DNA of 64,000 bases from Burkholderia sp. BCC1644 (lineage in GTDB: Bacteria > Pseudomonadota > Gammaproteobacteria > Burkholderiales > Burkholderiaceae), in assembly GCF_902833225.1 (NCBI RefSeq), contig NZ_CADFEI010000005.1:414011-478010 (forward strand), read 5' to 3'. Every line of letters begins with the position of its first letter. Position 1 is the first letter of the stretch. A program made the translations under genes and the position numbers. Below, piece after piece: positions 28,438 through 37,682 of the stretch. The notes beneath the pieces were generated by a model. The model saw only the letters and a list, made by a program, of their open reading frames with translations. It was not told the origin of the DNA and searched no databases.

Positions 28438-28479
28438 CGCCGGTCGCCCGCTGCCGGTCGCCCGCCGCCGGTCGCCCGC
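28438..28479 (+). repeat. three tandem copies of a 14-bp GC-rich unit
   Basis: The unit YGCCGGTCGCCCGC occurs at 28438-28451, 28452-28465 and 28466-28479. Only the first base varies. It lies in the folD-prlC spacer and may be a short variable-number repeat. Confidence 0.7.
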
Positions 28480-28625
28480 ATCCGCCCCTGCGTCAATCGC
28501 GTCATTAGAAACTAACGATTGGAAAGCGCGCGATGCGCCCCAATAATGTCGGTATCGGGCGCCATCGCGCCCCGCCGCCGTTACCCTTTTCATCCCGGTT
28601 CATCCGGCAACAGACAGGGAGTCTT

Positions 28626-30713
28626 ATGTCCGCCAGCGCCAACACCAATCCGCTCCTCGACTTCTCCGGCCTGCCCCGTTTCGGCGAGATCCGCCCGGAA
28701 CACGTGACGCCCGCGCTCGATACGCTGCTCGACGCAGCCAGCCGCGCGGTCGAAGCCGCGAGCGCAAGCGCGACGCCGTCGACCTGGGCCGCCGTCGTCG
28801 AGACGGTCGAGCACGCGACGGAGCCGCTCGGCCGCGCATGGGGCATCGTCGGCCACCTGAACGCGGTCGCCGACACCCCGGAACTGCGCGCCGCCTACGG
28901 CGAAAACCTGCCGCGCGTGACCGAGTTCTGGTCGAGCGTCGGCCAGAATCTCGCGCTGTACGAGAAGTACAAGGCGATCGCCGCGAGCGCCGAATACGCG
29001 ACGCTGTCGGCCGAGCGCAAGAAGATCCTCGACAACGCGCTGCGCGATTTCCGCCTGTCGGGCGCCGAACTGCCCGAAGACCAGAAGCCGCGCTTCGCGG
29101 AACTGCAGGAACAGCAGGCCGCCCTGTCGAAGGCGTTCTCCGACCACGTGCTCGACGCGACCAACGCGTACGCGTACTTCGTCAATGCCGAAGCCGACCT
29201 CGCCGGCCTGCCCGGCGACGCGATCGAAGCCGCCCACGAAGCCGCGCAGAAGGACGGCAAGGACGGCTGGAAATTCACGCTGCACTTCCCGTCGTACTTC
29301 CCGGTGCTGCAGTACGCGGACAACCGCGCGCTGCGCGAGACGCTCTATCGCGCCTATGCGACGCGCGCATCGGAGCTCGGGCCGCAGTACGGCGACGGCA
29401 AGGCCGAATGGGACAACACGGCGATCGTCGCCGACGAGCTGAAGCTGCGCCGCGAAGAGGCGCAGATGCTCGGCTACCGCAACTTCGCCGAAGTGTCGCT
29501 CGCGCCGAAGATGGCCGAATCGCCGCAGCAGGTCATCGCGTTCCTCGAGGATCTCGCGACGCGCGCGCGCCCGCACGCGGACAAGGACTGGGACGAGCTG
29601 CGCGCATTCGCCGCGAAGGAACTCGGCCTGACCGAACTCGCGCCGTGGGACGTTGCATACGCGGCCGAAAAGCTGCGCCAGCAGCGCTACGCGTTCTCGG
29701 AAAACGAGGTGAAGCAGTACTTCCCCGAGCCGGCCGTGCTGAAGGGCCTGTTCACCGTCACCGAGACGCTGTTCGGCGTGCGGATCAAGGCGGACGACGC
29801 GCCGGTATGGCACAAGGACGTGCGCTTCTTCCGCGTCGAGAACCGCGACGGCTCGCTCGTCGCGCAGTTCTATCTCGACCTGTACGCGCGCGAAGGCAAG
29901 CGCGGCGGCGCATGGATGGACGACGCACGCTCGCGCGCGAAGCGCGGCAGCGGCGTGCAGACGCCGGTCGCGTACCTCACCTGCAACTTCTCGGCACCGA
30001 TCGGCGGCAAGCCCGCGTGCTTCACGCACGACGAAGTCATCACGCTGTTCCACGAGTTCGGCCACGGGCTGCACCACATGCTCACGCGCGTCGACGAGCT
30101 CGGCGTGTCGGGCATCAACGGCGTCGAATGGGATGCCGTCGAGCTGCCGTCGCAGTTCATGGAGAACTTCTGCTGGGAATGGGACGTGCTGTCGTCGATG
30201 TCGTCGCACATCGATACGGGCGCCACGCTGCCGCGCGAGCTGTTCGACAAGATGATCGCCGCGAAGAATTTCCAGAGCGGGCTCGGCACGCTGCGCCAGA
30301 TCGTGTTCTCGATGTTCGACATGCTGCTGCACGTCGACTTCGACCCGGCCGGCGCCACCGGCGTGACCGCATTCGCGCGCGAGATCAACGAGCGCTATCA
30401 CGTGATCCCGCAGGCGGCATTCTCGCGCTGGCCGAACACGTTCAGCCACATCTTCGCGGGCGGCTATGCGGCCGGCTACTACAGCTACAAGTGGGCCGAG
30501 GTGCTGTCGGCCGACGCGTACGCGGCATTCGAGGAAGCGGCCGCCAAGAGCGGCAGCGTGCTCGACGCGGCCACCGGCACGCGCTATCGCCGCGAGATCC
30601 TCGAGGTCGGCGGCAGCCGCCCGGCGATGGATTCGTTCAAGGCGTTCCGCGGCCGCGAGCCGGAAATCGATGCGCTGTTGCGCCACAACGGGATGGCCGC
30701 GCCCGCGCACTGA
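28626..30713 (+). CDS. prlC: oligopeptidase A, M3-family zinc metallopeptidase
   Basis: A 695-residue cytoplasmic peptidase that degrades signal peptides and other oligopeptides. The zinc motif HEFGH is in LFHEFGHGLHHMLTRV at about residue 475, with the third ligand Glu in VEWDAVELPSQFMENF (about 500). FSHIFAGGYAAGYYSYKWAE near 610 is also characteristic. The length fits E. coli PrlC (680). ATG 28626 has AGGGAG upstream, and the N-terminus MSASANTNPLLDFSGLPRF matches the family. A strong terminator follows at 30746. Confidence 0.95.
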   Translation: MSASANTNPLLDFSGLPRFGEIRPEHVTPALDTLLDAASRAVEAASASATPSTWAAVVETVEHATEPLGRAWGIVGHLNAVADTPELRAAYGENLPRVTEFWSSVGQNLALYEKYKAIAASAEYATLSAERKKILDNALRDFRLSGAELPEDQKPRFAELQEQQAALSKAFSDHVLDATNAYAYFVNAEADLAGLPGDAIEAAHEAAQKDGKDGWKFTLHFPSYFPVLQYADNRALRETLYRAYATRASELGPQYGDGKAEWDNTAIVADELKLRREEAQMLGYRNFAEVSLAPKMAESPQQVIAFLEDLATRARPHADKDWDELRAFAAKELGLTELAPWDVAYAAEKLRQQRYAFSENEVKQYFPEPAVLKGLFTVTETLFGVRIKADDAPVWHKDVRFFRVENRDGSLVAQFYLDLYAREGKRGGAWMDDARSRAKRGSGVQTPVAYLTCNFSAPIGGKPACFTHDEVITLFHEFGHGLHHMLTRVDELGVSGINGVEWDAVELPSQFMENFCWEWDVLSSMSSHIDTGATLPRELFDKMIAAKNFQSGLGTLRQIVFSMFDMLLHVDFDPAGATGVTAFAREINERYHVIPQAAFSRWPNTFSHIFAGGYAAGYYSYKWAEVLSADAYAAFEEAAAKSGSVLDAATGTRYRREILEVGGSRPAMDSFKAFRGREPEIDALLRHNGMAAPAH

Positions 30714-30745
30714 GCGCGCCGCCCGGCCCTTCCGGTCGCATCGAC

Positions 30746-30772
30746 AGGCACCGCTTCGGCGGTGCCTTTTTT
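30746..30772 (+). terminator. prlC terminator
   Basis: A 9-bp stem AGGCACCGC/GCGGTGCCT with the stable TTCG loop runs into TTTTTT. Confidence 0.93.
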
Positions 30773-31911
30773 CATGGCGCGGGCGCGTCGTCGTCGAACA
30801 GCGAGAACTGCCCGTGCCGCTCGGCCGTGTCCTCGTCGATGCGCACGCCGACGCCGAGCAGCCGCACGGCCTGCGCGCGCCGCTGCAGCCCCTTCGCGAG
30901 CAGCGTGACGGCCGTCTCCGCGTTCGTCGCGTCGGCCACGCATTCGACCGTCGTGCGCTGGAAATCGGCGAAGCGGATCTTCACGTACAGCTTGCGGATC
31001 GACCGCGCGGCGCCTGCGCGCTCGACGCGCGCGTCGAGCTGCACGACGAGACGGCGGATCTCGTCCGCGCATTGCTCGAGCGTCGTCAGGTCGGTCACGT
31101 AGGTCGTCTCGACGCTGACCGACTTGCGCTCCTGATCGGCCTGCACGGGCCGTTCGTCGATTCCGCGCGCCAGTTCGTACAGCCGCCGCCCGAATGCGCC
31201 GAACTCGCGGTGCAGGTCGATCAGCGGCCAGTCGCGCAACTGCGCGCAGGTCTGGATGCCGAGCCTGTCGAGCCGCGTGGCCGTCACCTTGCCGACGCCG
31301 TGCAGCTTGCGCACCGGCAGCGCCGCGACGAACGCGTCGATTTCGTGCGGCCGCACCACGAACAGGCCGTCGGGCTTGTTCCAGTCCGACGCGATCTTCG
31401 CGATGAACTTGTTCGGCGCGACGCCGGCCGACACGGTCACGCCGACCGTGTCGAACACGCGCTGGCGGATCTCGCGCGCGATCAGCGTCGCACTGCCCTG
31501 GCAGCGGTCCGACCCGCTGACGTCGAGGTACGCCTCGTCGAGCGACAACGGCTCGACGTCGGGCGTGTAGTCGCGATAGATCGCCATGATCTGCCGCGAC
31601 GCCGCGCGATACTTGTCCATCGCGGACGGCAGGATCAGCAGGTCCGGGCACTTGCGCATCGCCAGCGCCGACGACATCGCCGAATGCACGCCGTAGCGCC
31701 GCGCCTCGTAGTTACAGGTCGCGATCACGCCGCGCTGGTCGGGCCGACCGCCGACCGCGAGCGGCCGGTTGCGCAACGACGGGTCGTCGCGCATCTCGAC
31801 CGATGCGTAGAAACAGTCGCAGTCGCAGTGAATGATCTTGCGCGTGCGTGGCAGCGCGTCGCCCGGCGGCGGCACGTGCGGATCGGCAGGCGGAATGATG
31901 GTCGGGTTCAC
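30772..31911 (-). CDS. dinB: DNA polymerase IV, Y-family translesion polymerase
   Basis: A 379-residue error-prone polymerase for damaged DNA. Y-family motifs are IIHCDCDCFYASVE near residue 30 (catalytic Asp retained), YRDYTPDVEPLSLDEAYLDV near 115 with the SLDEAYLD signature, and GVGKVTATRLDRLGI near 190 in the helix-hairpin-helix thumb. The usual H-V-D-M-D is H-C-D-C-D here. The frame can begin at GTG 31935, but the LexA box and -10 box overlap that codon, so I choose GTG 31911 (the next start, giving almost no leader). GTG 31875 is a further option. No Shine-Dalgarno sequence helps decide. Confidence 0.88.
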   Translation of the reverse strand: MNPTIIPPADPHVPPPGDALPRTRKIIHCDCDCFYASVEMRDDPSLRNRPLAVGGRPDQRGVIATCNYEARRYGVHSAMSSALAMRKCPDLLILPSAMDKYRAASRQIMAIYRDYTPDVEPLSLDEAYLDVSGSDRCQGSATLIAREIRQRVFDTVGVTVSAGVAPNKFIAKIASDWNKPDGLFVVRPHEIDAFVAALPVRKLHGVGKVTATRLDRLGIQTCAQLRDWPLIDLHREFGAFGRRLYELARGIDERPVQADQERKSVSVETTYVTDLTTLEQCADEIRRLVVQLDARVERAGAARSIRKLYVKIRFADFQRTTVECVADATNAETAVTLLAKGLQRRAQAVRLLGVGVRIDEDTAERHGQFSLFDDDAPAP

Positions 31912-31920
31912 GGTGCCGAT

Positions 31921-31949
31921 ACTGTACAAAAACACAGTGCCGGTTTCAA
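31921..31949 (-). promoter_or_regulatory. dinB sigma-70 promoter
   Basis: On the minus strand TTGAAA (31944-31949) and TACAGT (31921-31926) are separated by 17 bases. Transcription would begin near 31914, so the message would be nearly leaderless if GTG 31911 is used. Confidence 0.68.
31922..31937. promoter_or_regulatory. LexA (SOS) box of dinB
   Basis: CTGT-N8-ACAG reads CTGTACAAAAACACAG, an exact match to the gram-negative LexA core CTG-N10-CAG. It overlaps the -10 box and spacer of the dinB promoter. Confidence 0.85.
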
Positions 31950-32031
31950 CTGTCGCGTGCGGCCGCGCCCGGCTGCGCCGTACCGGCCCGCTTTGCGCGG
32001 ATCGTACCGGCCGGGTGCCGGCAGCCGCGCC

Positions 32032-32037
32032 TATACT
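32032..32037 (+). promoter_or_regulatory. possible -10 box of the racemase-family gene
   Basis: TATACT lies 35 bases before the ATG at 32073. No strong -35 box is seen. Confidence 0.35.
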
Positions 32038-32072
32038 CGTCTGCCGCGAAACACGAAACGGGAAGGTGACGG

Positions 32073-32765
32073 ATGAAGACGATCGGACTGATCGGCGGCA
32101 TGAGCTGGGAATCGTCGGCCGAGTACTACCGGATGATCAACCGGCACTCGAAGGCGCTGCACGGCGGCCACCACAACGCGAAGAGCGTGCTCGTCACGGT
32201 CGATTTCGCGGAAATCGAAGCGCTGCAGCGCACGCACGACTGGGCGGCGCTCGGCGAGCGGATGGCCGATGCGGCACGGCAGCTCGAAGCGGCCGGCGCC
32301 GACCTCGTCGTGCTGACGACCAATACGATGCATCGCGTGCACGCTGCGATCGAAGCCGCGGTGATGCTGCCGTTCCTGCACATCGCCGATCCGACCGGCA
32401 GCGCGCTGCGCGACGCAGGCGTCGAGCGCGTCGCGCTGCTCGGCACGCGCTACACGATGGAGCTGCCGTTCTATGCGGAGCGGCTGCGCGACAAATTCGG
32501 GATGGACGTGCTCGTGCCGGACGAACGCGGGCGCGACGACGTGCACCGGATCATCTACGACGAGCTGTGCCACGGCGTCATCACGGCGGAATCGCGTACG
32601 ACCTATGTGTCGATCATCGAGGAACTGGCGCAGCGCGGCGCGCAGGCCGTGATCCTCGGCTGCACGGAGATCACGCTGCTGATCGGCGCGGACGATTCGC
32701 CGCTGCCGGTGTTCGACACGACCGCGCTGCATGCGAAGGCGGCCGTGGAGTGGGCGGCGCGATAA
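32073..32765 (+). CDS. aspartate/glutamate racemase family protein
   Basis: A 230-residue PLP-independent racemase-family protein. The start MKTIGLIGGMSWESS is typical of the YgeA/Asp-racemase branch. The first catalytic position, Cys in many family members, is Thr here (VLTTNTMHRVHAA, about residue 84). The second Cys is kept in ILGCTEITLLIG near 198. The same Thr/Cys arrangement is reported for E. coli YgeA, an L-Asp/Glu-specific racemase. A ribosome site GGAAGG lies 7 bases before the ATG. It stands alone between dinB and the tRNA gene, so the substrate is not shown by context. Confidence 0.85.
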   Translation: MKTIGLIGGMSWESSAEYYRMINRHSKALHGGHHNAKSVLVTVDFAEIEALQRTHDWAALGERMADAARQLEAAGADLVVLTTNTMHRVHAAIEAAVMLPFLHIADPTGSALRDAGVERVALLGTRYTMELPFYAERLRDKFGMDVLVPDERGRDDVHRIIYDELCHGVITAESRTTYVSIIEELAQRGAQAVILGCTEITLLIGADDSPLPVFDTTALHAKAAVEWAAR

Positions 32766-32790
32766 CCGCGACGACGATTTCGGGCACAGA

Positions 32791-32819
32791 AAACAAAAAA
32801 CCCGGCACGAGGCCGGGTT
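32791..32819 (-). terminator. terminator of the initiator tRNA gene
   Basis: An 8-bp stem AACCCGGC/GCCGGGTT is followed, on the minus strand, by a T-run (32791-32800 reads AAACAAAAAA on plus). It lies 54 bases beyond the tRNA 3' end. Confidence 0.82.
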
Positions 32820-32872
32820 CCTGTCGACGAAGCGCGCATCGGTCATTTGCGCTGCACATCGTCTGGTGTGCT

Positions 32873-32949
<77 letters not shown>

Positions 32950-32961
32950 TCAGAGAAATAA

Positions 32962-32990
32962 ATTATAGGGTGATGAAGTACTCACGTCAA
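32962..32990 (-). promoter_or_regulatory. promoter of the initiator tRNA gene
   Basis: On the minus strand TTGACG (32985-32990), a 17-base spacer and a perfect TATAAT (32962-32967) end 12 bases before the tRNA 5' end. Confidence 0.88.
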
Positions 32991-33131
32991 CACTTTTGTC
33001 ACAATTTCTTCTCTCCCCTTCCAGATAGCATGCCGCGCCCCCTGCTCCGCGTCGCGCAAGCGCGCGTTCGCACCGCATGCTCGCGGTAAGATGGCGGCCT
33101 TCGCATTCACGCCGCACACACACTCCCGTTC

Positions 33132-33908
33132 ATGAAAATCGCCACCTGGAACGTCAACTCGCTCAACGTCCGCAAGCAGCACGTGCTCGACTGGCTCGTA
33201 CAAAGCGGCACCGACGTGCTGTGCCTGCAGGAACTGAAGCTGTCCGACGAGAAATTCCCGCGCGCCGATCTCGAGGCGGCCGGCTACCGCAGCTGGTTCA
33301 CGGGCCAGAAGACCTACAACGGCGTCGCGATCCTCGCGCGCGAGTCGCTGACCGTCGACGAATCCGACGTCGTGCGCAACATCCCCGGCTTCGACGATCC
33401 GCAGCAGCGCGTGGTCGCCGCGACGGTCGACGGCGTACGCATCGTGTCCGCGTACTTCCCGAACGGCCAGGCGCCCGACTCCGACAAGTTCGTCTACAAG
33501 ATGCAATGGCTCGACGCGCTGCAGGCGTGGCTGCGCACCGAGCTGCAGCGCTTCCCGAAGCTCGCGCTGCTCGGCGACTACAACATCGCGCCGGAAGACC
33601 GCGACGTGCACGATCCCGCGAAATGGGAAGGCCAGAACCTCGTGTCGCCGCAGGAGCGCGCGCACTTCGCGCAACTGATCGAGCTCGGCTTCGTCGATGC
33701 GTTCCGCCGCTTCGAGCAGCCCGAGAAGACCTTCACGTGGTGGGATTACCGGATGATGGCGTTCCGTCGCAATGCCGGGCTGCGCATCGACCACATCCTG
33801 CTGTCGCCGGCGCTCGCCGAGACCTGCACGTCGTGCGAAGTCGATCGCACGCCGCGTACGTGGGAACAGCCGTCCGACCACACGCCCGTCGTCGCGGTCG
33901 TCGGCTGA
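33132..33908 (+). CDS. xth: exodeoxyribonuclease III
   Basis: A 258-residue AP endonuclease and 3'-5' exonuclease of base-excision repair. The catalytic layout is complete: MKIATWNVNSLNVRKQ at the N-terminus (Asn), CLQELK near residue 37 (metal Glu), LLGDYNIAPEDRDVHD near 150 (Asp/Asn), and SDHTPVVAVVG at the end (catalytic His of SDH). YFPNGQAPDSDKF near 110 is also conserved. The start at ATG 33132 begins directly with the first beta-strand. It converges with an S9 peptidase gene 21 bases later. Confidence 0.96.
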   Translation: MKIATWNVNSLNVRKQHVLDWLVQSGTDVLCLQELKLSDEKFPRADLEAAGYRSWFTGQKTYNGVAILARESLTVDESDVVRNIPGFDDPQQRVVAATVDGVRIVSAYFPNGQAPDSDKFVYKMQWLDALQAWLRTELQRFPKLALLGDYNIAPEDRDVHDPAKWEGQNLVSPQERAHFAQLIELGFVDAFRRFEQPEKTFTWWDYRMMAFRRNAGLRIDHILLSPALAETCTSCEVDRTPRTWEQPSDHTPVVAVVG

Positions 33909-33929
33909 TCGTCCAATCCGCCCGCGCGC

Positions 33930-36038
33930 TCAGCGCCGCGCGGGCGCCGGCCCGAGATGGGCCCACAGGAAGCCGAACTCGGCCGCATCGGCCTCCGCAC
34001 GCTCCAGATCGTCGGCACTGCCGTGGCCGCCGTCGGTGTTCTCCCAGTACCACACCCGTTCGTGACCCAGCGCATGCATGCACGCGGCCATCTTGCGCGC
34101 ATGCGCGGGATGCACGCGGTCGTCGCGCGTCGACGTCGTCAGCAGCAGCGGCGGATACACGACACCTTCGCGCACGCGGTGATACGGCGAGTACGCAGCC
34201 AGCGCCGCGCCCTCGCGCGGATCGTCCGGGTCACCGTATTCGTCGAGCCATGCGGCGCCCGCGTGCAGCTTCGGATAGCGCTGCATGTCGAGCAGCGGCA
34301 CACGGCACAGCACCGCGCCGAACAACTCCGGCCGCTGCATCATGCACGCGGCGACCAGCAATCCACCGTTGCTGCCACCCTCGATCCCGAGCTGCGCGGC
34401 GGTCGTCACGCCGGTCGCGGCGAGATCCCCGGCTACCGCGAGGAAGTCGTCGAACGAGCGCTGCCGGTGCTCGCGCTGCGCGTCGACGTGCCAGCGCGGT
34501 CCGAACTCGCCGCCGCCGCGGATATGCGCGAACGCCATCACGCCGCCACGTTCGAGCCACCCGATACCGAACGCGTCGCTGTAGCCCGGCAGGTTCGGAA
34601 TCGCAAAGCCGCCATAGCCCGACAGCAAACACGGCCGCGCGACGCGCGTGGCGCCTTCGGCAGGATCGAGTGCATCGCGCGGCCCGATCAGCGTGTACGG
34701 CACCACCGTGCCGTCCTGCGAACGCGCGCTGGCGCGGCGCACGACGAGCCCGGCCGCATCGAACTGCACCGGCGGCCGGTCGAGCAGCACGCGGCGCGAC
34801 GGCGCATCGTCCGCGCGATCGGCCAGGTCGGCCAGCCAGCATTCGGGCGGATCGAGATAGGTGTCGACATCGACGTACACCTCGTCGTTCAGCGTTGCCT
34901 CGACGGGCTCGACGTCGATCTGCGCGTCGCCCACCCACTCGAACGGCCGCGCATCCCACGTCCACGTACCGTCGTCGGCCTGTCGCGGTTGCCACAGCAT
35001 CGTGCGGCTGTGCACGTCGTCGAGCCAGCTCGCGATCAGCGTCGTGCGCGTGTGCGTCCACGTGCACGCGGACGTCGTCGGCTGCGGCGCGAACAGCGTC
35101 GTGAATGCGCGCGCCCCCGTGAGGAATGCCTGCTCGCGGATCGCGAGCAGCGAGCCGCCCGCATGCCGCACACCGTCGCAGTCCCAGTCGAGGCGCGGCT
35201 CCAGCACGAGCCAGCCTTCCCAGAACCCGACCTCGACATGCGTCGGCACGTCGTAGCGTGCCCACTCGCCCGCTTCGGTCGGCCAGTACGCGTGCGCATC
35301 GAAGAAGTCGACGCTGCGCCACGCGACGTGCCGGTTGTCGATCGGATCGAACCACGCGCCCGCGCTGATGTCGTCGGGTTCGCCGCTGAAGACGACAGGC
35401 GCATCGGCGAGCGCCGTGCCGCGCACCCAGCGCAGCGCTTCATACGGATAACCTGCCGCGGTCGCATGCGCTTCGCCGCGATCCCAGCTCACGTAGACGG
35501 TGTCGCGGTCGATCCAGCCGACCGTATGATGACCCGGCTCGTCGATCGTGAAGCCGCCGTCGACGAAACGGCGTTCGACGAGATCGAATTCGCGCACGAC
35601 GACCGCGTCGGCGCCGCCCGGCGACAGCGACAGCAGCGCGCGATCGCCGTCCGGATACAGGATCGCGTCCTGCTCGAACACCCACGACTCGCCCTCCTCG
35701 GCACCGAGCGCGTCGACGTCGAGCAGCGTTTCCCATACAGGCTGACCGGCACGCCAGTCGTCCCAGCGCGTACGGCGCCACAGCCCCTTCGGATGGAGAT
35801 CGTCCTGCCACAGGTCGTACGCCCAGTCGCGCCAGCGGGTCGGAATCACCGGGCGTTCGCGCGGCAGGTACGCTTTGGCGAGACGCGCAGTCAGCGCGCG
35901 ATACGCGTCGTCGTCGCGCAGCACGGCGCGCGTGCGCGCATTCTGCTCGTCGACCCACGTGCGGGCACGCTTGCTGTCGAGCGATTCGAGGAAACGGAAC
36001 GGGTCGGCCCCGGCGGGCCAGCGGAAGGAATCGGACAT
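33930..36038 (-). CDS. prolyl oligopeptidase family serine peptidase (S9A)
   Basis: A 702-residue enzyme with an N-terminal beta-propeller (about residues 70-430) and a C-terminal alpha/beta-hydrolase domain. The nucleophile Ser sits in GIEGGSNGGLLVAA at about 565, the catalytic Asp in TSTRDDRVHPAHARKMA near 645, and the His in NTDGGHGSADD near 680. Such enzymes cleave peptides after Pro or basic residues. The propeller here is rich in Trp and Asp. No signal peptide is seen, so it is probably cytoplasmic. I start at ATG 36038 (MSDSFRWPAG); the longer option needs a TTG seven codons upstream. It converges with xth. Confidence 0.9.
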   Translation of the reverse strand: MSDSFRWPAGADPFRFLESLDSKRARTWVDEQNARTRAVLRDDDAYRALTARLAKAYLPRERPVIPTRWRDWAYDLWQDDLHPKGLWRRTRWDDWRAGQPVWETLLDVDALGAEEGESWVFEQDAILYPDGDRALLSLSPGGADAVVVREFDLVERRFVDGGFTIDEPGHHTVGWIDRDTVYVSWDRGEAHATAAGYPYEALRWVRGTALADAPVVFSGEPDDISAGAWFDPIDNRHVAWRSVDFFDAHAYWPTEAGEWARYDVPTHVEVGFWEGWLVLEPRLDWDCDGVRHAGGSLLAIREQAFLTGARAFTTLFAPQPTTSACTWTHTRTTLIASWLDDVHSRTMLWQPRQADDGTWTWDARPFEWVGDAQIDVEPVEATLNDEVYVDVDTYLDPPECWLADLADRADDAPSRRVLLDRPPVQFDAAGLVVRRASARSQDGTVVPYTLIGPRDALDPAEGATRVARPCLLSGYGGFAIPNLPGYSDAFGIGWLERGGVMAFAHIRGGGEFGPRWHVDAQREHRQRSFDDFLAVAGDLAATGVTTAAQLGIEGGSNGGLLVAACMMQRPELFGAVLCRVPLLDMQRYPKLHAGAAWLDEYGDPDDPREGAALAAYSPYHRVREGVVYPPLLLTTSTRDDRVHPAHARKMAACMHALGHERVWYWENTDGGHGSADDLERAEADAAEFGFLWAHLGPAPARR

Positions 36039-36127
36039 TGAGGATCGGCGGAATGGCAAACGGCGTGCAAACCGCGATTATGTCCGATCGCGGCATGCGC
36101 GACGCCCGCGCATGCCGCAAATCGTGC

Positions 36128-37636
36128 TCAGGGCTCCAGGTGGAGTTCCTGGATCTTGCGCGTGATCGTGTTGCGGCCGATGCCGAGCCGCTCCGCGGCC
36201 TCGACCTTGCGACCGCGCGTGAAGTCGAGCGCCTCGCGGATCACGGCCGCCTCGAAGCGGCGCGCGAGCTCGTCCATCACGTCGGCCGAATTCTCGCGCA
36301 ACAGCCGCGCGACTTCGGTGCGCAGGCCATGCTCCCACAGCGGGTAGCCGGCCGGCGCACTGCCGTTCGGCGCGGCCGCGACGGGCGCGCTCGCGACCGG
36401 CATTGCACCGATCGCGGGCGGCACGGCCGGCGCGCTGCCGGGCGCATCCGCGCCGTCACCCGTCGCGACGACCGGCGCACCGGCCGGCACGAGGTCGGGC
36501 GGCAAGTCCTTGATCTCGACCGTCTGCGCGGGCGCCATCACGGTCAGCCAGTTCGCGAGGTTCTCGAGCTGCCGCACGTTGCCGGGAAACGCGAGCGACG
36601 TCAGGTACGCGAGTGCGTCGTCGGACACGCGCTTCGGCTCGACGCCGAGATCGCGCGCGCTCTTCTGCAGGAAGTGGCGCGTGAGCAGCGCAATGTCCTC
36701 GCTGCGTTCGCGCAGCGGCGGCAGGCGCAGCCGGATCACGTTGAGCCGGTGGTAAAGATCCTCGCGGAACAGCCCCTGCCGCACGCGCGACTCGAGATTC
36801 TGGTGCGTCGCGGCGATCACGCGCACGTTCGCGCGCAGCGGGTTGTGGCCGCCGACGCGATAGAACTGCCCGTCCGACAGCACGCGCAACAGGCGAGTTT
36901 GCAGGTCGAACGGCATGTCGCCGATTTCGTCGAGGAACAGCGTGCCGTTCTCGGCCTGCTCGAAGCGGCCCTGCCGTGTCGTCTGCGCGCCGGTGAACGC
37001 GCCGCGCTCATGGCCGAACAGCTCGGATTCGAGCAGGTCCTTCGGAATCGCCGCCGTGTTCAGCGCGATGAACGGCCCGTTCGCGCGCGGGCTGTGGCGA
37101 TGCAGCGCGCGGGCGACGAGTTCCTTGCCGGTGCCCGACTCGCCGGTGATCAGCACGGTCGCGGCCGAATGCGACAGGCGGCCGATGGCGCGGAACATGT
37201 CCTGCATCGCCGGCGCCTGGCCGAGCATCTCGGGTGCTTCGGCCACGCGCTCGTCCTGCGGCGCGCCGCCGCGCAGGCTTTCTTCCACCGCGCGGCGGAT
37301 CAGCTCGACGGCCTTGTCGACGTCGAACGGCTTCGCGAGATATTCGAACGCGCCGCCCTGGAACGCCGCGACGGCGCTGTCGAGATCGGAGAATGCCGTC
37401 ATGATGATGACGGGCAGGCCCGGCAGGCGCTCGTGCATCGCCTGCAGCAACTCGAGGCCCGAGCCGCCCGGCATCCGGATGTCGGACACGAGCACCTGCG
37501 GCGTCTCGTGGTCGAGCGCGGCCAGCGCGTCGCGCACGTTCGCGAAGCTCTTCGTCGCGAAGCTGTCACGGGCGAGTGCCTTTTCAAGCACCCAGCGGAT
37601 CGATTGGTCGTCGTCTACTATCCAGATCGGCTTCAT
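36128..37636 (-). CDS. ntrC: nitrogen regulator NtrC (sigma-54 activator)
   Basis: A 502-residue enhancer-binding protein that activates nitrogen-starvation genes. The receiver domain spans about 1-120, with the phospho-acceptor Asp in VLVSDIRMPGGSG. The AAA+ domain (about 145-375) has Walker A GESGTGKELVARAL, the sigma-54-contact loop GAFTGAQ and Walker B LFLDEIGDMP. An Ala/Pro-rich linker leads to a Fis-type HTH at the C-terminus (GRKVEAAERLGIGRNTITRK). It follows ntrB by 46 bases. Both act on glnA just upstream, where NtrC-like sites are visible. Confidence 0.96.
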   Translation of the reverse strand: MKPIWIVDDDQSIRWVLEKALARDSFATKSFANVRDALAALDHETPQVLVSDIRMPGGSGLELLQAMHERLPGLPVIIMTAFSDLDSAVAAFQGGAFEYLAKPFDVDKAVELIRRAVEESLRGGAPQDERVAEAPEMLGQAPAMQDMFRAIGRLSHSAATVLITGESGTGKELVARALHRHSPRANGPFIALNTAAIPKDLLESELFGHERGAFTGAQTTRQGRFEQAENGTLFLDEIGDMPFDLQTRLLRVLSDGQFYRVGGHNPLRANVRVIAATHQNLESRVRQGLFREDLYHRLNVIRLRLPPLRERSEDIALLTRHFLQKSARDLGVEPKRVSDDALAYLTSLAFPGNVRQLENLANWLTVMAPAQTVEIKDLPPDLVPAGAPVVATGDGADAPGSAPAVPPAIGAMPVASAPVAAAPNGSAPAGYPLWEHGLRTEVARLLRENSADVMDELARRFEAAVIREALDFTRGRKVEAAERLGIGRNTITRKIQELHLEP

Positions 37637-37682
37637 AGGTCGGTCAGGTTTGGGTGAATCCGGTGAATCGCAATGTCGCCGC

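Noticed and set aside
28438..28479. Short tandem repeats considered as a CRISPR remnant.
   Set aside because: Units are contiguous 14-mers without spacers and no cas gene is near.
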